Part shown: piece after piece, positions 36,495 through 50,300 of the stretch
Layout: each line of letters opens with the position of its first letter
How positions within the stretch are numbered: position 1 is the stretch's first letter
Origin: Atopsyche davidsoni
Taxonomy: Eukaryota > Arthropoda > Insecta > Trichoptera > Hydrobiosidae
Direction of reading: 5' to 3'
Length of the DNA stretch: 64,000 nt
Assembly (NCBI GenBank): GCA_022113835.1
Contig: JAILWY010000014.1
Coordinates: forward strand, 6,139,501 to 6,203,500
The notes under the pieces: model-generated
The model's input: the letters and a program-made list of their open reading frames with translations, nothing else
Told to the model about the DNA's origin: nothing
Database searches by the model: none
Position numbers and translations under genes: made by a program

Positions 36495-37316
36495 TATATA
36501 TATATATATAAGTTTGTTATCAAAAGTAAAATATCGTTTTTTTCAAGTGATGCTTCAGTGTGTTTTTTTTTTTATATGACGATTGTTTGTTTTCATAATT
36601 TTGTATATTAGATATTCATTTCCAGTATGAGGTTGTCAGCTTTATTTCATAATTCAGCTAATTAATATGCATGTCTATATTAATCTAATCGTGATCACGT
36701 AATCCGGCGTGTGTGATGCCGTGTCGCAGGATCGTTTGCTGGGAGCTATCAGTGAAGTGTTATGGGATACAGAATACGCGTCGCGTGTCCCGAGTGCGGC
36801 TGCCGGCCGAGCATTATTTATGACTTCAGACGTCAGGACAAACACACGACTGGGGAGCTGGTCCTGAAACACGATATATGCGCCTTTTCGAAAAATTCGA
36901 GCTTTAAAGCTTTTTTTGGTTAACTTTAAAAACTACTAAAGATGCTATAAATATCAAAAACAACATAGTTTTATATTTTTAGCGACCTTCAATATTTACT
37001 GTAAAAAAATGACTTGCTATTGTGATATGAAGGGATTTAAGTTGCTTGTATTCTATTTTATTCCTAAATTGGCGTTTTTTATTATTAAAACTAATAATAT
37101 TGCTTAAAACATACAGCCTTATAATGCACAACTCGCTCGTTTTTTTTAATACTTTTTCCAAATTTTTCTTAGATCTCTACACTCAGGCGTGTATCGAAAA
37201 GTACTTAACCTATAATATATCGTAACATCTAAATATCATTTTATTTACTTTAAGTACATAAACATTAAAACATTTGACAATCTCATGCAATGATGCATAA
37301 ATACACACCTTCTGTA

Positions 37317-37317
37317 T

Positions 37318-37351
<34 letters not shown>

Positions 37352-37376
37352 GTGTATGCGTGTATGTGTGTATATA
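37317..37376. repeat. Compound (TA)n/(TG)n microsatellite
   Basis: A run of TA dinucleotides interrupted by an AATATA step passes into a GT/TG-rich tract. It is simple sequence and likely polymorphic. Confidence 0.9.
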
Positions 37377-40300
37377 AACCATTTTGTGCATTTGCAGTGG
37401 TTTGCAATACGGTTGCTTCTAAAACTAGTTTCATTCGTTGTACGTAAACTTCTTGCAGAGATTGCCTTGCTCTCTCCACGACGTTTAAAATCTCCTGTTT
37501 GTTCCAGTACATTAAAGCCGCCTGAACTTATCCAATGCTTATCTGATGGAAATGCACTATGTATGGCTGAATGATTTTTGTCTGAAACGTTCTGTAAGTC
37601 TCTCTGAATGGAACTCTCTAAAAGACTGAATAATACTACAGTTAATTAAGCTATGAATTGAAGTTTTAAGTCATGCACTTTAAAAAAAGTCTCTTTTAAA
37701 TTATTGCTTGATTATTTGATACTTAATATACAACACTTCACTGGAGAGTTTTATTCAATAAATTATATACGTGAATCCATTAATTTATTCAATTTTCTTC
37801 GCAGCTTCAAAAAGATTTTTGTTGTTTTATATATATATCTAATTCAATTGAATCAGTATATAAATTTGTTGACCGTTATTTATGGGATATTTACTAGTAA
37901 TTTATCAATACAGGATAAATCTCTATGTACCAAATACTACAAAAAAAGCCAGTTCGGTTTCCACTTGTTCGATTCAATCAATGATGTATTTCAATAAAAA
38001 ACTGATTTTTTATTGATTAAAGTATCAAAATTTCAATGTTTTTAGGTGAAAGCTTACCAATACGAAAAAGCCATTTCTTAAATAAAAGTTAGTTGAGAAT
38101 TTAATACGTTGTACTTATTTTTATACAGTATTTTATTGATTATTTTTTTTCGTGAAAATTTATTCAACAAAGTTTTTATGTTATTATTATAAAATGATTA
38201 ATTTTACAACGAGGTGAAATTTATATTAAATTTAATTCAATACAACAGAAAAATCATAATATATTTTTAATCAATCTAGATAACGACGTATACAAAAACT
38301 TTTAAACTCATTTAGCAAAAAATTAAAATCTCAAACACCGGCACAGCCGAGAGGACCATTTATCAAAAAAATCTCCAAAACACGAAACAACTTAAGAGGG
38401 GCTCTTCACATCCGGGCCGGCGCCGGAGCCTTAATTCTTCTACCCCCTCCTGGCCCGCGAGGCTCCTCGGCCTCCCCGGTCCCCGGCGGGCGACGTCAGA
38501 CCCTGACGGATGAAAAGACCCGCAAAACCTCGAGGCCTCTTATAAACTCAAACAAGTTGGCATTATAAAGTTTGGGTAAACTTTTCACACCCCTTTAGAA
38601 TTCTCCTCCACCGTGGCGGTATTTTAAACTTGTATGGAGGCGTATTTTTGTGGCATTAAAATCGTAGCGTCAATGAATTTAAGGAATACAAAAAAATTAT
38701 CGATTGGTTGTTGAAAAAATTTTATTCATAAAAAATATTTTCTATAAAAGGAATGTAAGAAATACAAAGCATTTATTGATAGTTAATAAGATGCTGAAAT
38801 AAAATATTAAATTATCATTTTTTAAACTATTTAAATTCTTTCATAAAACGTGTTTCATCGTTGAAAAATAAATTGCAGGTTTTTTTTAAATTTTACACGT
38901 ACAATACAAAATAACATAAATGCGAGCTTATAATATATTCATTGTGAGTGGTAGTTTTTGTAATAGCATTATCATCATAGATCATTTTTCATTTTTCACA
39001 TATGTATTTTTTATTCAGCGTCGGCGTCATCGCCACAAAAATTAAATTTTCTAAAACCGACGTCTTTAGTCCGGGCCTGTCTCTAAAATGGCGTTAATTT
39101 TTCTCATTCGCGTTGCGGGTCTGGCAGGAAGCAAGGGAAGACTTGGCGAGAGGCAAAGTTACCAACCCCGGGGCGGAGTCCCTGGCTGGGTGATAATCGT
39201 CAATACTACAGGGTCAACAATTTATTTATGCTTAGATTCATTTTAATCTCAGCACTTGCAACTGTTTTTTCATACTAAAATAATTTTATAATTACTTAAT
39301 CGTTTCGAATCGATTAAAAACTTAATCGTGACCCTGCTTATTTTAATTTTAATAATACTTAATGGGTTTTGGTTAGATTAGGTACATAACTAATATCGCA
39401 TTTTTATAACTTATATCACACTGATAAACCCAAATCATATTAAAATATCAAATTAGTATTACCCATATTAGATTTTTGCTTAACTACTCACCTAATTGGG
39501 ATTGATTAGGTTAGCTTTATCGCTTTAGCACATACGCAAAAATATATGGCTCAGTATTTCGTTTGTTTTCCAACGCAGTATTAATTGACTTATATTTATT
39601 TAAAATAATTGAAAAAAATTATCTATCTTTTATTTATTAAACTTTCCAAGTCACAAAATCAATCACGGCAAAATAAATATTTTATTAATGTATACATACA
39701 AAAAAGGTAATTGCATTTGAATCGGGTTTAAAAAATTAACGCCACTACATGATAGAAAGTATAAAAAAAAAAAAACATATGTATATTTTATCTCGACGCA
39801 CTTCAGTGTTAATTTTAACTGAATTTTCGAGCAGTAATTCTCTTTTATTTATGCAGTCAGTTGCCACCTGAAAATATCACAAGCAAAACGCATTTTTCAA
39901 ATGCTTTCGTGAATTTGTTGAGGTGAAAAATAAAATTGAGTTGTGGATAGATTATTTAAAAACTCGGGCCGTATTTTGACTGCAGTGGTCTAAAATGAAA
40001 CGAAATTTACCGTAAAATGCACATGTGCTTAATTTTAACATTTTTTAAAGTTATGTTTGTACTATTAAAAATTACGTTTTAAACAAATTTAAAATGTAAT
40101 TGTTTATTTTTTTAATTTTGTAACCTTCTTTGAGGTTTTGGCTGAGATATATCTCTCATTTATTTAAATATATATTAGTATTTTTCATTTTTACACTAGT
40201 AGATAATATTTTTTTGAATTCTTTAATACCTGTATACTCGAACACATTACAATGTCAATTTTTCAATTGACAAGTTTTTTCAAGTTACTGCTAGTGAAAT

Positions 40301-40684
40301 ATTATAAAACGATTATTCGATTTATTAATATATTTAACTAAACGAGTTTTATTATAGTGATTTACAGTAAGTGTAAGTGGCAAAGATAATACGTGAATCT
40401 TTATTTTCACAAGGGGTTCGTTTCTTCGCCATACCTTTTATAGTGTATCTTGAGAAAGGTGCGGTAACAAAACAAAAATAAAATAACAATCCAGGCCGCA
40501 TATTAAACTACACTTTCCGAAGAAGCGAGCTTATTTTAGGGTTTTACGATTTCGCCATCTGTTCCCGTGACGTACTGCTAGCAGATATCCGCTGAGTCTT
40601 TCATCTGCAACTAACATTTAAATATAAAACAATTAATTATCTGGCAGACGACGAAAACCACAACTATTCAGTCCTCATATTATT

Positions 40685-40702
40685 TATCGTATTAATACGA
40701 TA
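40685..40702. repeat. Perfect 18-bp palindrome
   Basis: TATCGTATTAATACGATA is its own reverse complement. It lies about 475 bp upstream of the first coding exon of tn. A palindrome of this length could be a dimeric transcription-factor site, but chance is not excluded in AT-rich DNA. Confidence 0.6.
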
Positions 40703-41156
40703 GTGGGAAAAGCAGAAGATGTTTAATTTCCTCAGATCATTGAGCACTGTGCCAAATTATTTTTTTATTCTCCCTTAGCTATTTTCAAGAAAAATGAGAA
40801 TTTTTAGTTTTTATTAAAACTATTATTTATAAAAAATCAAATTCTAAATAATTCACTCCAAGTAAAAAAAAACAAGGCTACGTTCGCAAAACTGTGAGAT
40901 TTGTTTAAGTACTGAAAAATATTGTAATTTTTATGAGTTTCTATCATCATTTTTATTGAACCGCAATAGATCATATCTTATTTGCAATTAATAATCTTTT
41001 TTGTATCATTCAATGTTTTTCAGGTTTAATATTTTTCAGTTTTTTTCAGCTTTTGCCATTTTTGATTTTATTTTATTTTTGTTCTAAAATACTTTATAAG
41101 TGTGTTATAGATGAACTTTTAACAAATAGGTTCTAATTGGTGAATATTTTTTTCAG

Positions 41157-41312
41157 AGTGGATAACAAAACTCAGCCATGGAGCAGTTTGAGCAGCTACT
41201 GACGTGCTGCGTCTGCCTGGACCGCTACAGGAATCCCAAGCTCCTGCCATGTCAGCACAGCTTCTGCATGGAACCCTGCATGGATGGCCTGGTGGACTAC
41301 GTGAGGAGACAG
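41157..41312 (+). CDS. tn exon A: 5' UTR end, start codon and first part of the RING
   Basis: The acceptor (TTTTTTTCAG) ends at 41156. Twenty-one nt of 5' UTR precede the ATG at 41178, and coding sequence runs to 41312, where GTAAAT begins the intron. It encodes residues 1-45, including the zinc ligands C10, C13, C25, H27, C30 and C34 of the RING. The intron falls in phase 0 before the last CPEC pair, so the RING is only completed by exon B. Because an acceptor lies directly upstream, at least one non-coding exon must exist further 5'. Confidence 0.92.
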
Positions 41313-44300
41313 GTAAATCAAACTTACCTGTAGCCTATAAATATCTTAATCATTCAGGTGTTATCCATTTCAATTGTAAAATATTCACAGGAATTAATTT
41401 CATAATGGAAATTAATAATAATAGATGCTAATGCATCTAATCAATCTAATGATTTGATATATGAAATGACTGCACAAATTATTTGGTATTCGAGATAATA
41501 TTCTATTGCAATCCAATAATGAGAATTGTAAAAACTTTTCTTTGGGCTACTTAAAAATAATTTAAGAATGTTCTGTTCTCAGTTTGCAAATATTGAATTA
41601 TGTAGATAATGATAATTGAACAATTGTAATAACTTTTAGTATTTTTCATATAAATAAAAAAATGTCCATCTCTCAGAATACTGAATAATTTTTAGTTGAT
41701 TACAAAAAAAATACAATTTATAAATTACTGATATTTTAAATTAATTATTTTTCTTGCTCAATATCAAAAAATCTTCTTATATTTGGATGCTGGAGTGCAC
41801 TTTGAGAAAAAAATAAAAATGGAAGGAACCAGCATCTTTCACCACTCGGTTCCCTACTAATTGAAAAGTTGGCATCTCACTCGACAGAATTCCGGCAATC
41901 TCTGAAAACTAATTATTTACCTCTCCAAGTTTTAAAACTTCTGAGGAATGCTTTAATTAGCATTTTTATCTAAATTAAAGAGAAACTAACCTGTTCTTGT
42001 ATCCCCAGTTTGCTTCCCATTTTCGAAGTTCATCTTCCTTGCTTTAAATTAAAAACCACTTTAATTAAATTTCGTAATAAATATCAAAGTCAACAAATAG
42101 TTTTGGTTTCCGTTTTTAATGAGACAAAAAAAATTGGAGAATTTATTTTCAGACAAGTTGGTTATAGTTAAAAAGATAAATATCATATTAATAGTAGAAA
42201 GTTATTGTAATCAGAATAAATGAAACGTTGTCATAATCACGTTTGATTAAAAATCTTATCTCACGTAGTTAACTGCAAGTAATTATATTTTTTAAATACA
42301 ATGAGTAATTTTACAAACTAGACATAATACCGATAAACTCCAGAAAAATTTGTTTCAAATACTATAAGGTAGAAGATAAAAAACTATTTACGAAAATAGG
42401 GAAACAGGGAATGTGCAACAAAGACTTACAACAGAAAACTGGCATACAGAACGCCTTTTATCATTCTATTGTAAGTAAATTAATTTATACTTTTTTATAC
42501 TTTTTTATTTATACTTTTGCTCAGTTACAGTGGTCGTAGCTCAATTAACTAAAAAAATGGATCACAATAGCCGTTAAGGTGGTTTCAAATTTTATCACGT
42601 CAAAAAGATTTTTCGGGGATTTATCTCGTTGTAATTTATAAAAGTGACTTATTTCAAAGTGGCGGTTTCGGAGGGATTTTCCCTGCCTTACACAATATTG
42701 TAACTTAAGAAATTCATTTATGCTACCACCTAAGTCACACAATGCAAGCCCCGAAACCTGCGCGCAGGACGGGGATAGCCACTCACTTCTAATTATTATT
42801 GTAAATCTAACAAATGAAAATAATAAAATCTTGTAATAGAAAAAAAAAATTTGAATTGACGAAAACGACAAAATAACTTTTTTTTTTAAAATCACGAGTA
42901 TTTAATTCGCCTACAAATGAACATACGAAAAGCCGAAACGAAATAAACTGCTCGGGTGACCATAAAAGGTTATGCTTGTTCAAGTATCGTTATTCCTGAA
43001 TTTCAATTGGCCGGCCGCACCTGAGGGTCGGTTTTGATGGCCCGCGTCCCCGAGTGATTTATAAAGGACGGCCCGGCCGGAGGGACATACTGCCGTTAGA
43101 GAAATATATGCGAAGGGTCCACTGAATCAATACAGTTTATCACCTCCACATGTCGCTACATCCGCGCAACAGTGAGGCACCTCATGATTGTTGAAAATGT
43201 TGGTTTCAGACAATGTTAAAACGTTTTTTCAAAAATGGTTTTTTTTTTCAGTTGCCGTATTAATTGCTAGTCAGTTTTCCAAATGTTGTTAGACATATAC
43301 AAAGTGACCTAGCATACTTCAGTTCGTTCAAACTAATATTCAAATTGCTATAATAATAAATATAAGTATATATCTAAAATCCATTGAATACATGGTTACC
43401 CTAGCTAACAACTTATTTAGCCTCTTGTAAATCAGAAAAAACCTTTCGATAACGTCATAGTAGTTACATAGCAAAACATGACAACTTACATCACAAATTT
43501 ATTGAATTTTGAAGAGAAGTGATTTTTTTTATTTTATTTCGAATAAAAATGTTATTTTGGTGAATATTTTCTTTTAGTTTTTTATGTCAATATAAATTGA
43601 AAACGCAGATTTAAAAGTTGATAGTGACGTTAAAATGACGTGTCCATTAATTTTTCACTTTTAAGTTTGCACTGTCATCAGAATGTCTGCTTCTGCCATT
43701 TTTATTGGTAAATACTTGATACGATTTTATCAATCATTTACTGTACGAGCGTGTTTTAATAATAAAATTATCTCAATTTTCAAATATATTATTGATTGCA
43801 ACATCTTGGTGCGCAAACGCGAATAAAACTTGTATAACATTGTAAAATATATTACATTCTTAAGACTTAATATTTTTCATAATTACATCATGACTAAAAT
43901 GTAGTATTATAAAAAGAAGCTTTAAAGCTTCTTATATTTAAAATAAAAAAAAACAAGATTTTTATTGTATAGAATTTTTTTTTGTACAATAAAATAAATA
44001 TATAATAGTCAAACTATGATTTTTTAAATAAAAAAATCTGTCTGTGAGCTTTTCAGTTGCGTTAGCGGGTATTTTTTTCCGAACTTCAAGTTGGATTACA
44101 ATTCGGTTCGGTTCACGTGCTGGTTCACGCGCCCATCGCGTCCGTCAGCGCCAGGTGCTGCCCACGCCTTCTGATTAATCATTCTCATACTTTATTTTTG
44201 GGAACCAAAACTTTTAATCTATTTTTCCATAAAACTCTCCCCTTCAACGCTGTAAAATTTGTCGTTACTTTCCCAAACCTCCATAAATAACATGCAAATA

Positions 44301-47300
44301 CGTCACAACATTCATAATAAGACCGTTAAAATATTGAATTAAGGTTTTATTGAAATATTTTATTTGCATTGTTCTCAGGTCAAGTGCCCAGAATGCCGCG
44401 CGGAACATCGCATTCCTTACCAAGGAGTACAGGGCTTCCCTACCAACGTCACTCTTCAGCGCTTCTTGGAAGTCCACATCGAGATCACTGGAGAGCTTCC
44501 CGATCCCACGGCTGGACAAATCATGGAAAGATGCAACGTTTGCTCCGAAAAAGCCTACTGCAGCCACTGTGGACACTGCGACAAGAAAGTCTGCGAAGAG
44601 TGCAAGGGAGCCCACATGGACATTCTCAGAAGAGAAATCGCCAGAATAAACAACCAAGTCAGGAGAGGTATCCACCGCTTGCAAGATATACAAGGAACCG
44701 TCGAGAAGAACACACTCAACCTCCAAACTAACTGCTCTTCTGTGTCGGAAGAAGTCGATGAAATATACAGGAGACTCGGAAAGGCTCTCAAGGACCGCAC
44801 AGAGTACTTAAGACAGGAAATCGATAGGTATTTGGGAACGGAGTTGAGGAATCTCTCTAACTTAAAAGATAATTTGGAATTAGAAATTTCAAACATTTCG
44901 AGCAATTGTGACTTGGCAGATAAGCATATTAATGAAGATGTCGAATGGGATGACATGGAACTCATGGACGCTAAGGATATCTTTCTGAAGACGGTAGAGT
45001 TCATTCGCAACTTTGAATACGAAGCGAGTGACTATTCTAGAAGAGTAAGATTTGTAATGGCACACGATCCTAATCAATTAGTCATCAACCTCGCAGGGTA
45101 CGGAGAGCTGAACATCAATACCGCAAATACCGGATTCACAACATCCGGTTCCGGCGGAGGTGGTGGCATGCTCCAAGCGCCCGGCGGACCGGGTCTGATG
45201 AGATCGAAGAGTGATCACAGGCTTGCTACTCAATTCCGTCAGCAAGAAGAGAAATACGGAGATCCAGACGAACCGGTTCTCGGGGGAAGAAAGTTTGGAG
45301 ACCGACGACCGGCCCCGGCCAGTGATAGGTACGGAGACTCTTCCTCGAGATACGGAAGGACGGATTACAGTGGGGATGATTACAGTTACGACAATGACAG
45401 CAGCAGACCGAGGCGTTTCAAGTCTCGATTTGTCCGTAGCCACAACCAGGGAGATGACTCTGACAATGAACAGAGCGGTCGTGGCGTGAGGTTTAACGAG
45501 CAGCCCGCGAAAGAAAAGGAGAAGGTCTTCGATACCGAAGACGTCGCCAGAGGCCCGCTCAGCGGTATCTTCAGACTCAGCGATTCTCCTCGCGTCATGA
45601 AACGTCTACAAGAGAACGAGATGGGAAAAAAGAAACCTAAAGAAGTAGCCCCTCCGGTGGCTATCACTCAGCAACAGAAACTCCCTCCCAAGAAACCCAC
45701 CACACCCGCCCCTGCCACGCGCCAACTCAGCGAAGACGACGAGATTGCCAGAATAAAAAGGCAGAACAAAGGAGCTTCTTCATCCGCTCCCGAAGCAGAA
45801 CGACCCGCGGCGGAGAGACCCGCGGCTGAAAGGGTTGCCGCCCTGAAAACTCAGGCGCCCGAGGAAGACAGGAGGCGCGCGCCTGCCAGGGAGGTGAGTG
45901 TGGAGGAGGACTAGGAGCTCCGATGTCTTCTCTGTTATAGTATGCTTGTTCGATGACTAACACTGTGTAACTGTAGCGCTCTAGACTAGTTCCCGAAATT
46001 GAAAATCACTTCCACACTTCACTTTAACCAATGGACATCAACACTCTACAAAGACCTATCACGTTTTAAGAACTCCAAAATTTAATACACCGAGACCTTA
46101 TTAGAAAATATGAGAAATAAGACTGAAATTGAAAGATGAGTTAATCGAAGTAATGAGATACTTCCGATTTGAGTCATCTGTCTTTTACCAAGTACCTATC
46201 AAATGTCAGAAAGGTTAACGAAACCTCCCTAATAATATGGCTTGCTGAAACAAATGATGTTTTTGTAGAAATAACACTGATACGAGATTCAGAATAACAT
46301 TTTATTGTTTTGTCGTTGTGACTGTGAACGTCTGATCGTCCCGTTTACTTAACACGACGCGGCAGCCTCGGCGCTTCGGTGTCCTCAGCATGCGACCCTG
46401 AGATGTCAGTTCGGCGGCAACGCGCATCGAGTCCGAACCGAGAGTTAAAACATTTGGCATGTTTGGTGATCCGCAGGCCGCGAGCGACGCCGAGTCCGAC
46501 GAGCCGGGCTCGCCTCAGCAGACCCGCAAGGGCGCCACCCCCGCGCCGCGCCGGGAGTCTCCGCCCGCCCCCGCTCCGCCCAAGAAGACCGCGAGGTCCG
46601 ACTCCTCCGAGTCCAGCACCTCTTCCGAGGGAGCCCCCGTCGTCGCCCCTCCTAAGAACACAGGTTCGGTTTACACTTTGGCGGAAATCAGACGGATGTA
46701 TTTAGAACGGAGTAGTATCGTCGATACCCCAGTGAAAAAACCACCCACACGCAAATCTTTATCTTCCACAGAACCCGAAAAAAAGGAGACGGGTGGCGGG
46801 GCGCAGCGCTTCCAGAGTCGGTTTTTAGGGAATACGAGGCCAACTCCCCCTCCTCCAGAGACGACCAAAGACGAGACGGAGAGCAGCTCGGAGGACGATT
46901 CGGACTCCTCGGAGGAGAGCGAGGAGGAGGCCCCCCGCCCCTCAGACACCCGCGCCATGGCCGGCTCCGATATAGGCCCTTTATTAGCACGCAGCTCCAA
47001 CGCCAGGGAGACCGCTCAAGAGAACAAGACCGGCAAGGACGGATCCCCGTCTCATGCGCGGACTCCGTACAAGGCAGAGGAACCTGCTGCATCACCTAGG
47101 TACAGGACCAGACCCCCTCCGGCCGAAGAGGAGCCCCCGACCCCCAGGTATGGAAGCTCCGCGACCACTGGAGGCTACCAGAGCCGCTTCCTGAACAAGA
47201 ACAAAAGTTCTCCCGTGGAAGACGAAGAACCAAAGTACTCGTCTTCTAGAACAGAAGACGACAGCGAGAGTAAATATCCCACCGGAAGGTCTAGATACTT

Positions 47301-50300
47301 GGCCCTAAAAGAGCGCCGAAACCGACTAGCTCGCAGTAGAAGCAGTCACACTGGCTTCGGAGGTCAAGACGATGACGACGTGGACGAGCCGGTGTCTCCG
47401 ACAACCGTTTCTCCATCGGCTTATCTGGCTTCCCGCTACGGAGGGGCGTCGAGTGGTTCAGACCTTGCGAGGAGTCGATCGAGCCACGCGCTGACCAAGT
47501 CCCGCGAGGCCTCTCCGGAGCGCCCCGCCCCCGCGGCCGAGAAGGACAGCGCCAGCTCCTGGGCGCGCTACCTGAAGAGCAAGTACGGCAACAGGACCGG
47601 AAAGGATCAGCCGACGACGGGCGGAGTGTCGCCTTCGTCGAGTGCGGCCAGCGCGGCGTCCCGGCGCCTCTCGCTCGGCCTTCCCTTGCGCGCGGCCAAC
47701 GAAGTGGCGAGTTCTGATGACGACCAAAAAAACGCGCAAGGCTCCCCCATCTCCCCTATAGCAGCTACGGCGGTAGTAGCAGGTAAGAAACTACAAATAC
47801 GAATCGTCAAAGATTATATTCATTTTGAAACGATTGTGGACTCACTATATCACTCATTAGTGAGTATTGTGAGCTTTGCGATTGCCTACAACAAATGAAC
47901 GCATGTATTTCATACATTTTTTTTTCTTCATATTGTTGTCACTGCCACTTAATTTCTCAAAGAAATCTCTGAAGAATACCATAGAAATTGGGGTAAATAA
48001 AATGTGAATTATATTTATGAATTTTTAACCACAAATGAAAAAATCATACAAAACAAGAATGTTTACTAACTCATTTGAAATGAAATTGACTATTCATTGT
48101 ACTTCTATAAGTTTTTTTCAGCATTATAATATTAATGAAATATAATATTTTTTAAATCTTATAATTTACTTATAATATGTATGACTTGTTTTTATTCTTT
48201 AGCGGTACATGCAAGTATCCATGCTATTTGATATCTTAATAATTTTTTTAATTTTCTTGTTTTCAGCAACATTATTTTTTGATTTCTATTTTCTTTCTGG
48301 CTTTTATTACTTTCAATTTACTAAAACCAAAACTTCTTATCGGCAATTAAATAAATTTATTATCATGTCCATATTCATAAACATTTGTTTTATAATTTAG
48401 GGATTGACATTCTCAAACTTAATTAGTGAATACAAATATTGTATTGAGCACTGCTTAAACAATAGCTTCGGTAAAATGTTTACATCTAAGTAATAAATAT
48501 TGTTTAAATCTCAGATCGGCTCCACGGGGATTTTTCAGTTTATTCGGTTAAAAATCTGACGAAAGGAGTACACCAGTTATGCAAATTATGTTTCATCACA
48601 ATGAAAAGAATTCAAGTGCATTCGTGACGCCACCACGCTTGCAAGGAATGAAAATATTACGAAACTTTAAATTCATGAATCTCTTGCTTAAATTCAGTAA
48701 GCTGTGGTTTAAATTCCTCTAGACTTAAATTATTATACCAGTGGTGCTTGTGATATGGAAATGTCGCGACTCTCGCCTCCGAGCAGCAGATGTGACATTT
48801 TTAGTGCTGTAGAGTTACTGTGTAATTTAAATAACTAACGACACGATATATATACATATTACCATGCAGTTAGGGTTCAGGCCGACCTATCTGAGGTTTT
48901 CGGGTAGTCTGTTACCTCTCTTAGATTTCAGATACAATCCCTATAAAACTTCATTATATAAAAAAAATATATTTCGATCTCGGTTGCAATAGCATAATAC
49001 AATCTAGAAATTATTTTAGGTGAATGAATTGATTTGTTTGCATTCAAACTTGAATTATTCCAGTTTTCATATATTTGACTTTTATAATAATACCTTGTAG
49101 CTTTGTTTGAAAACGTTTAGAAAATGGCTGAATATTTAATTCATTTTACTTTAAAACAAATATTACATCAACTTCCAAAAACTTTCAGATATGTTCTGTA
49201 TTTATATTTATAGCTCGTTATAATACGTAACTTCTTTTTACCTTTACATTTCACAAAATCTTTTCACGTGAGTCGTATAAATTTTATCTAGGCTGTAGTT
49301 GCAACGTGCCAGAGCACACGTGGGATAAAGAAGTGCACGTGACTAGAACTGACAGTTGACAATGTTACTTGCTCAAGCCTTCTTGAGAGCCAAAGTGTAC
49401 GTCGAAATAAAGCATTTACAGGAAGATTATATTGGACAGAAACACTCAAAGATCTTGAGTAGTCACTTAGCGCTGTTTCAAAAGCAAAAGCAAGCATATT
49501 TTTAATATATTATAAAATTTACTGTAGTCCTACAAATTCATGAAATTAAGTCGCATCTATAATAAATCGAATTTAGCACAACGGAGTTTTATAAATAAAT
49601 GTAAATGACTTTCAAATATTGGATGAGCGTTTTTTAGTTTTTGGCAGACATCCATCACTTCCGCTTTCAGTTACTCCTTCCAGCTTTTTTGGTCTATGAA
49701 GGGGGGTACTTGAGGCATTTTATTTAAATTTGTTTTATTTAAATTTGCTTTTTTTCAATCAAATATTCGTAATTATCTATATTGACCATTAAAAGATAAT
49801 TCAATTAAACCAATACCAATATTTTTATGAAAATTCAAAATTATACATCTTAATAATTTTTATTTTATGATAAATTTTTATTAAATTCAAAAAATTATTA
49901 GGACAGTTTTGTTTACTTTATGCCCAATATCTGATCATATCCTTTTTCGCGAATAGATTTTCATTTAAGTTTTGTTTTTGTATTAAACGCATTATTCATA
50001 ACAAAGTATTCTTTGGATAATGGGGTTTCTGAATAAAAAGTGTATTGGTAATGTTCAAAGCATAATGTATTCGTATGTTACGTCAGATTTACATGTTTTA
50101 TGACATGCCAGAGTTGCACTAATGAAAATTCTTGGTGAAGCCGTCTGAACAGCTTAGAATGTGTCGTACGTGTATATTAATTTACATGCAAAGCATGAAC
50201 TACTTGGTAAACTGAATTCTGAGTACTTACAAAATTTAAAGCGAAGTTATTATTTTGATTGTGACAAAAAATATTTGAAAGTATTTCAACATAATAAAAG

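Larger units (their letters stand above)
36495..41156. other. Non-coding stretch upstream of tn
   Basis: No exon is identified, although the 5' non-coding exon or exons of tn could lie here or further upstream. The stretch holds a (TA)n/(TG)n compound microsatellite at about 37317-37376, GC-rich islands near 36700-36860, 38330-38560, 39040-39200 and 40420-40620, and a perfect 18-bp palindrome at 40685-40702. Short open frames (for example 37704-37997) look random. Confidence 0.5.

Noticed and set aside
42545..42895. Minus-strand open frame of 116 codons in intron A
   Set aside because: No recognised domain and strongly AT-biased composition; it lies wholly within an intron with no splice or promoter evidence of its own.
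44364..44378. ATG in frame just upstream of exon B as the start of a separate protein
   Set aside because: A good splice acceptor at 44378 and the completion of the RING by exon A show that this ATG is intronic; kept only as a possible alternative start in the findings.
44265..44726. Minus-strand open frame of 153 codons
   Set aside because: It lies opposite tn exon B, which has clear domain similarity, consistent splice sites and high coding quality; the minus frame shows no domain and is a shadow.
46671..47095. Minus-strand open frames of 109 and 135 codons
   Set aside because: They overlap the GC-rich exon C of tn and arise from stop-poor, Ser/Arg/Pro-rich codon composition on the other strand.
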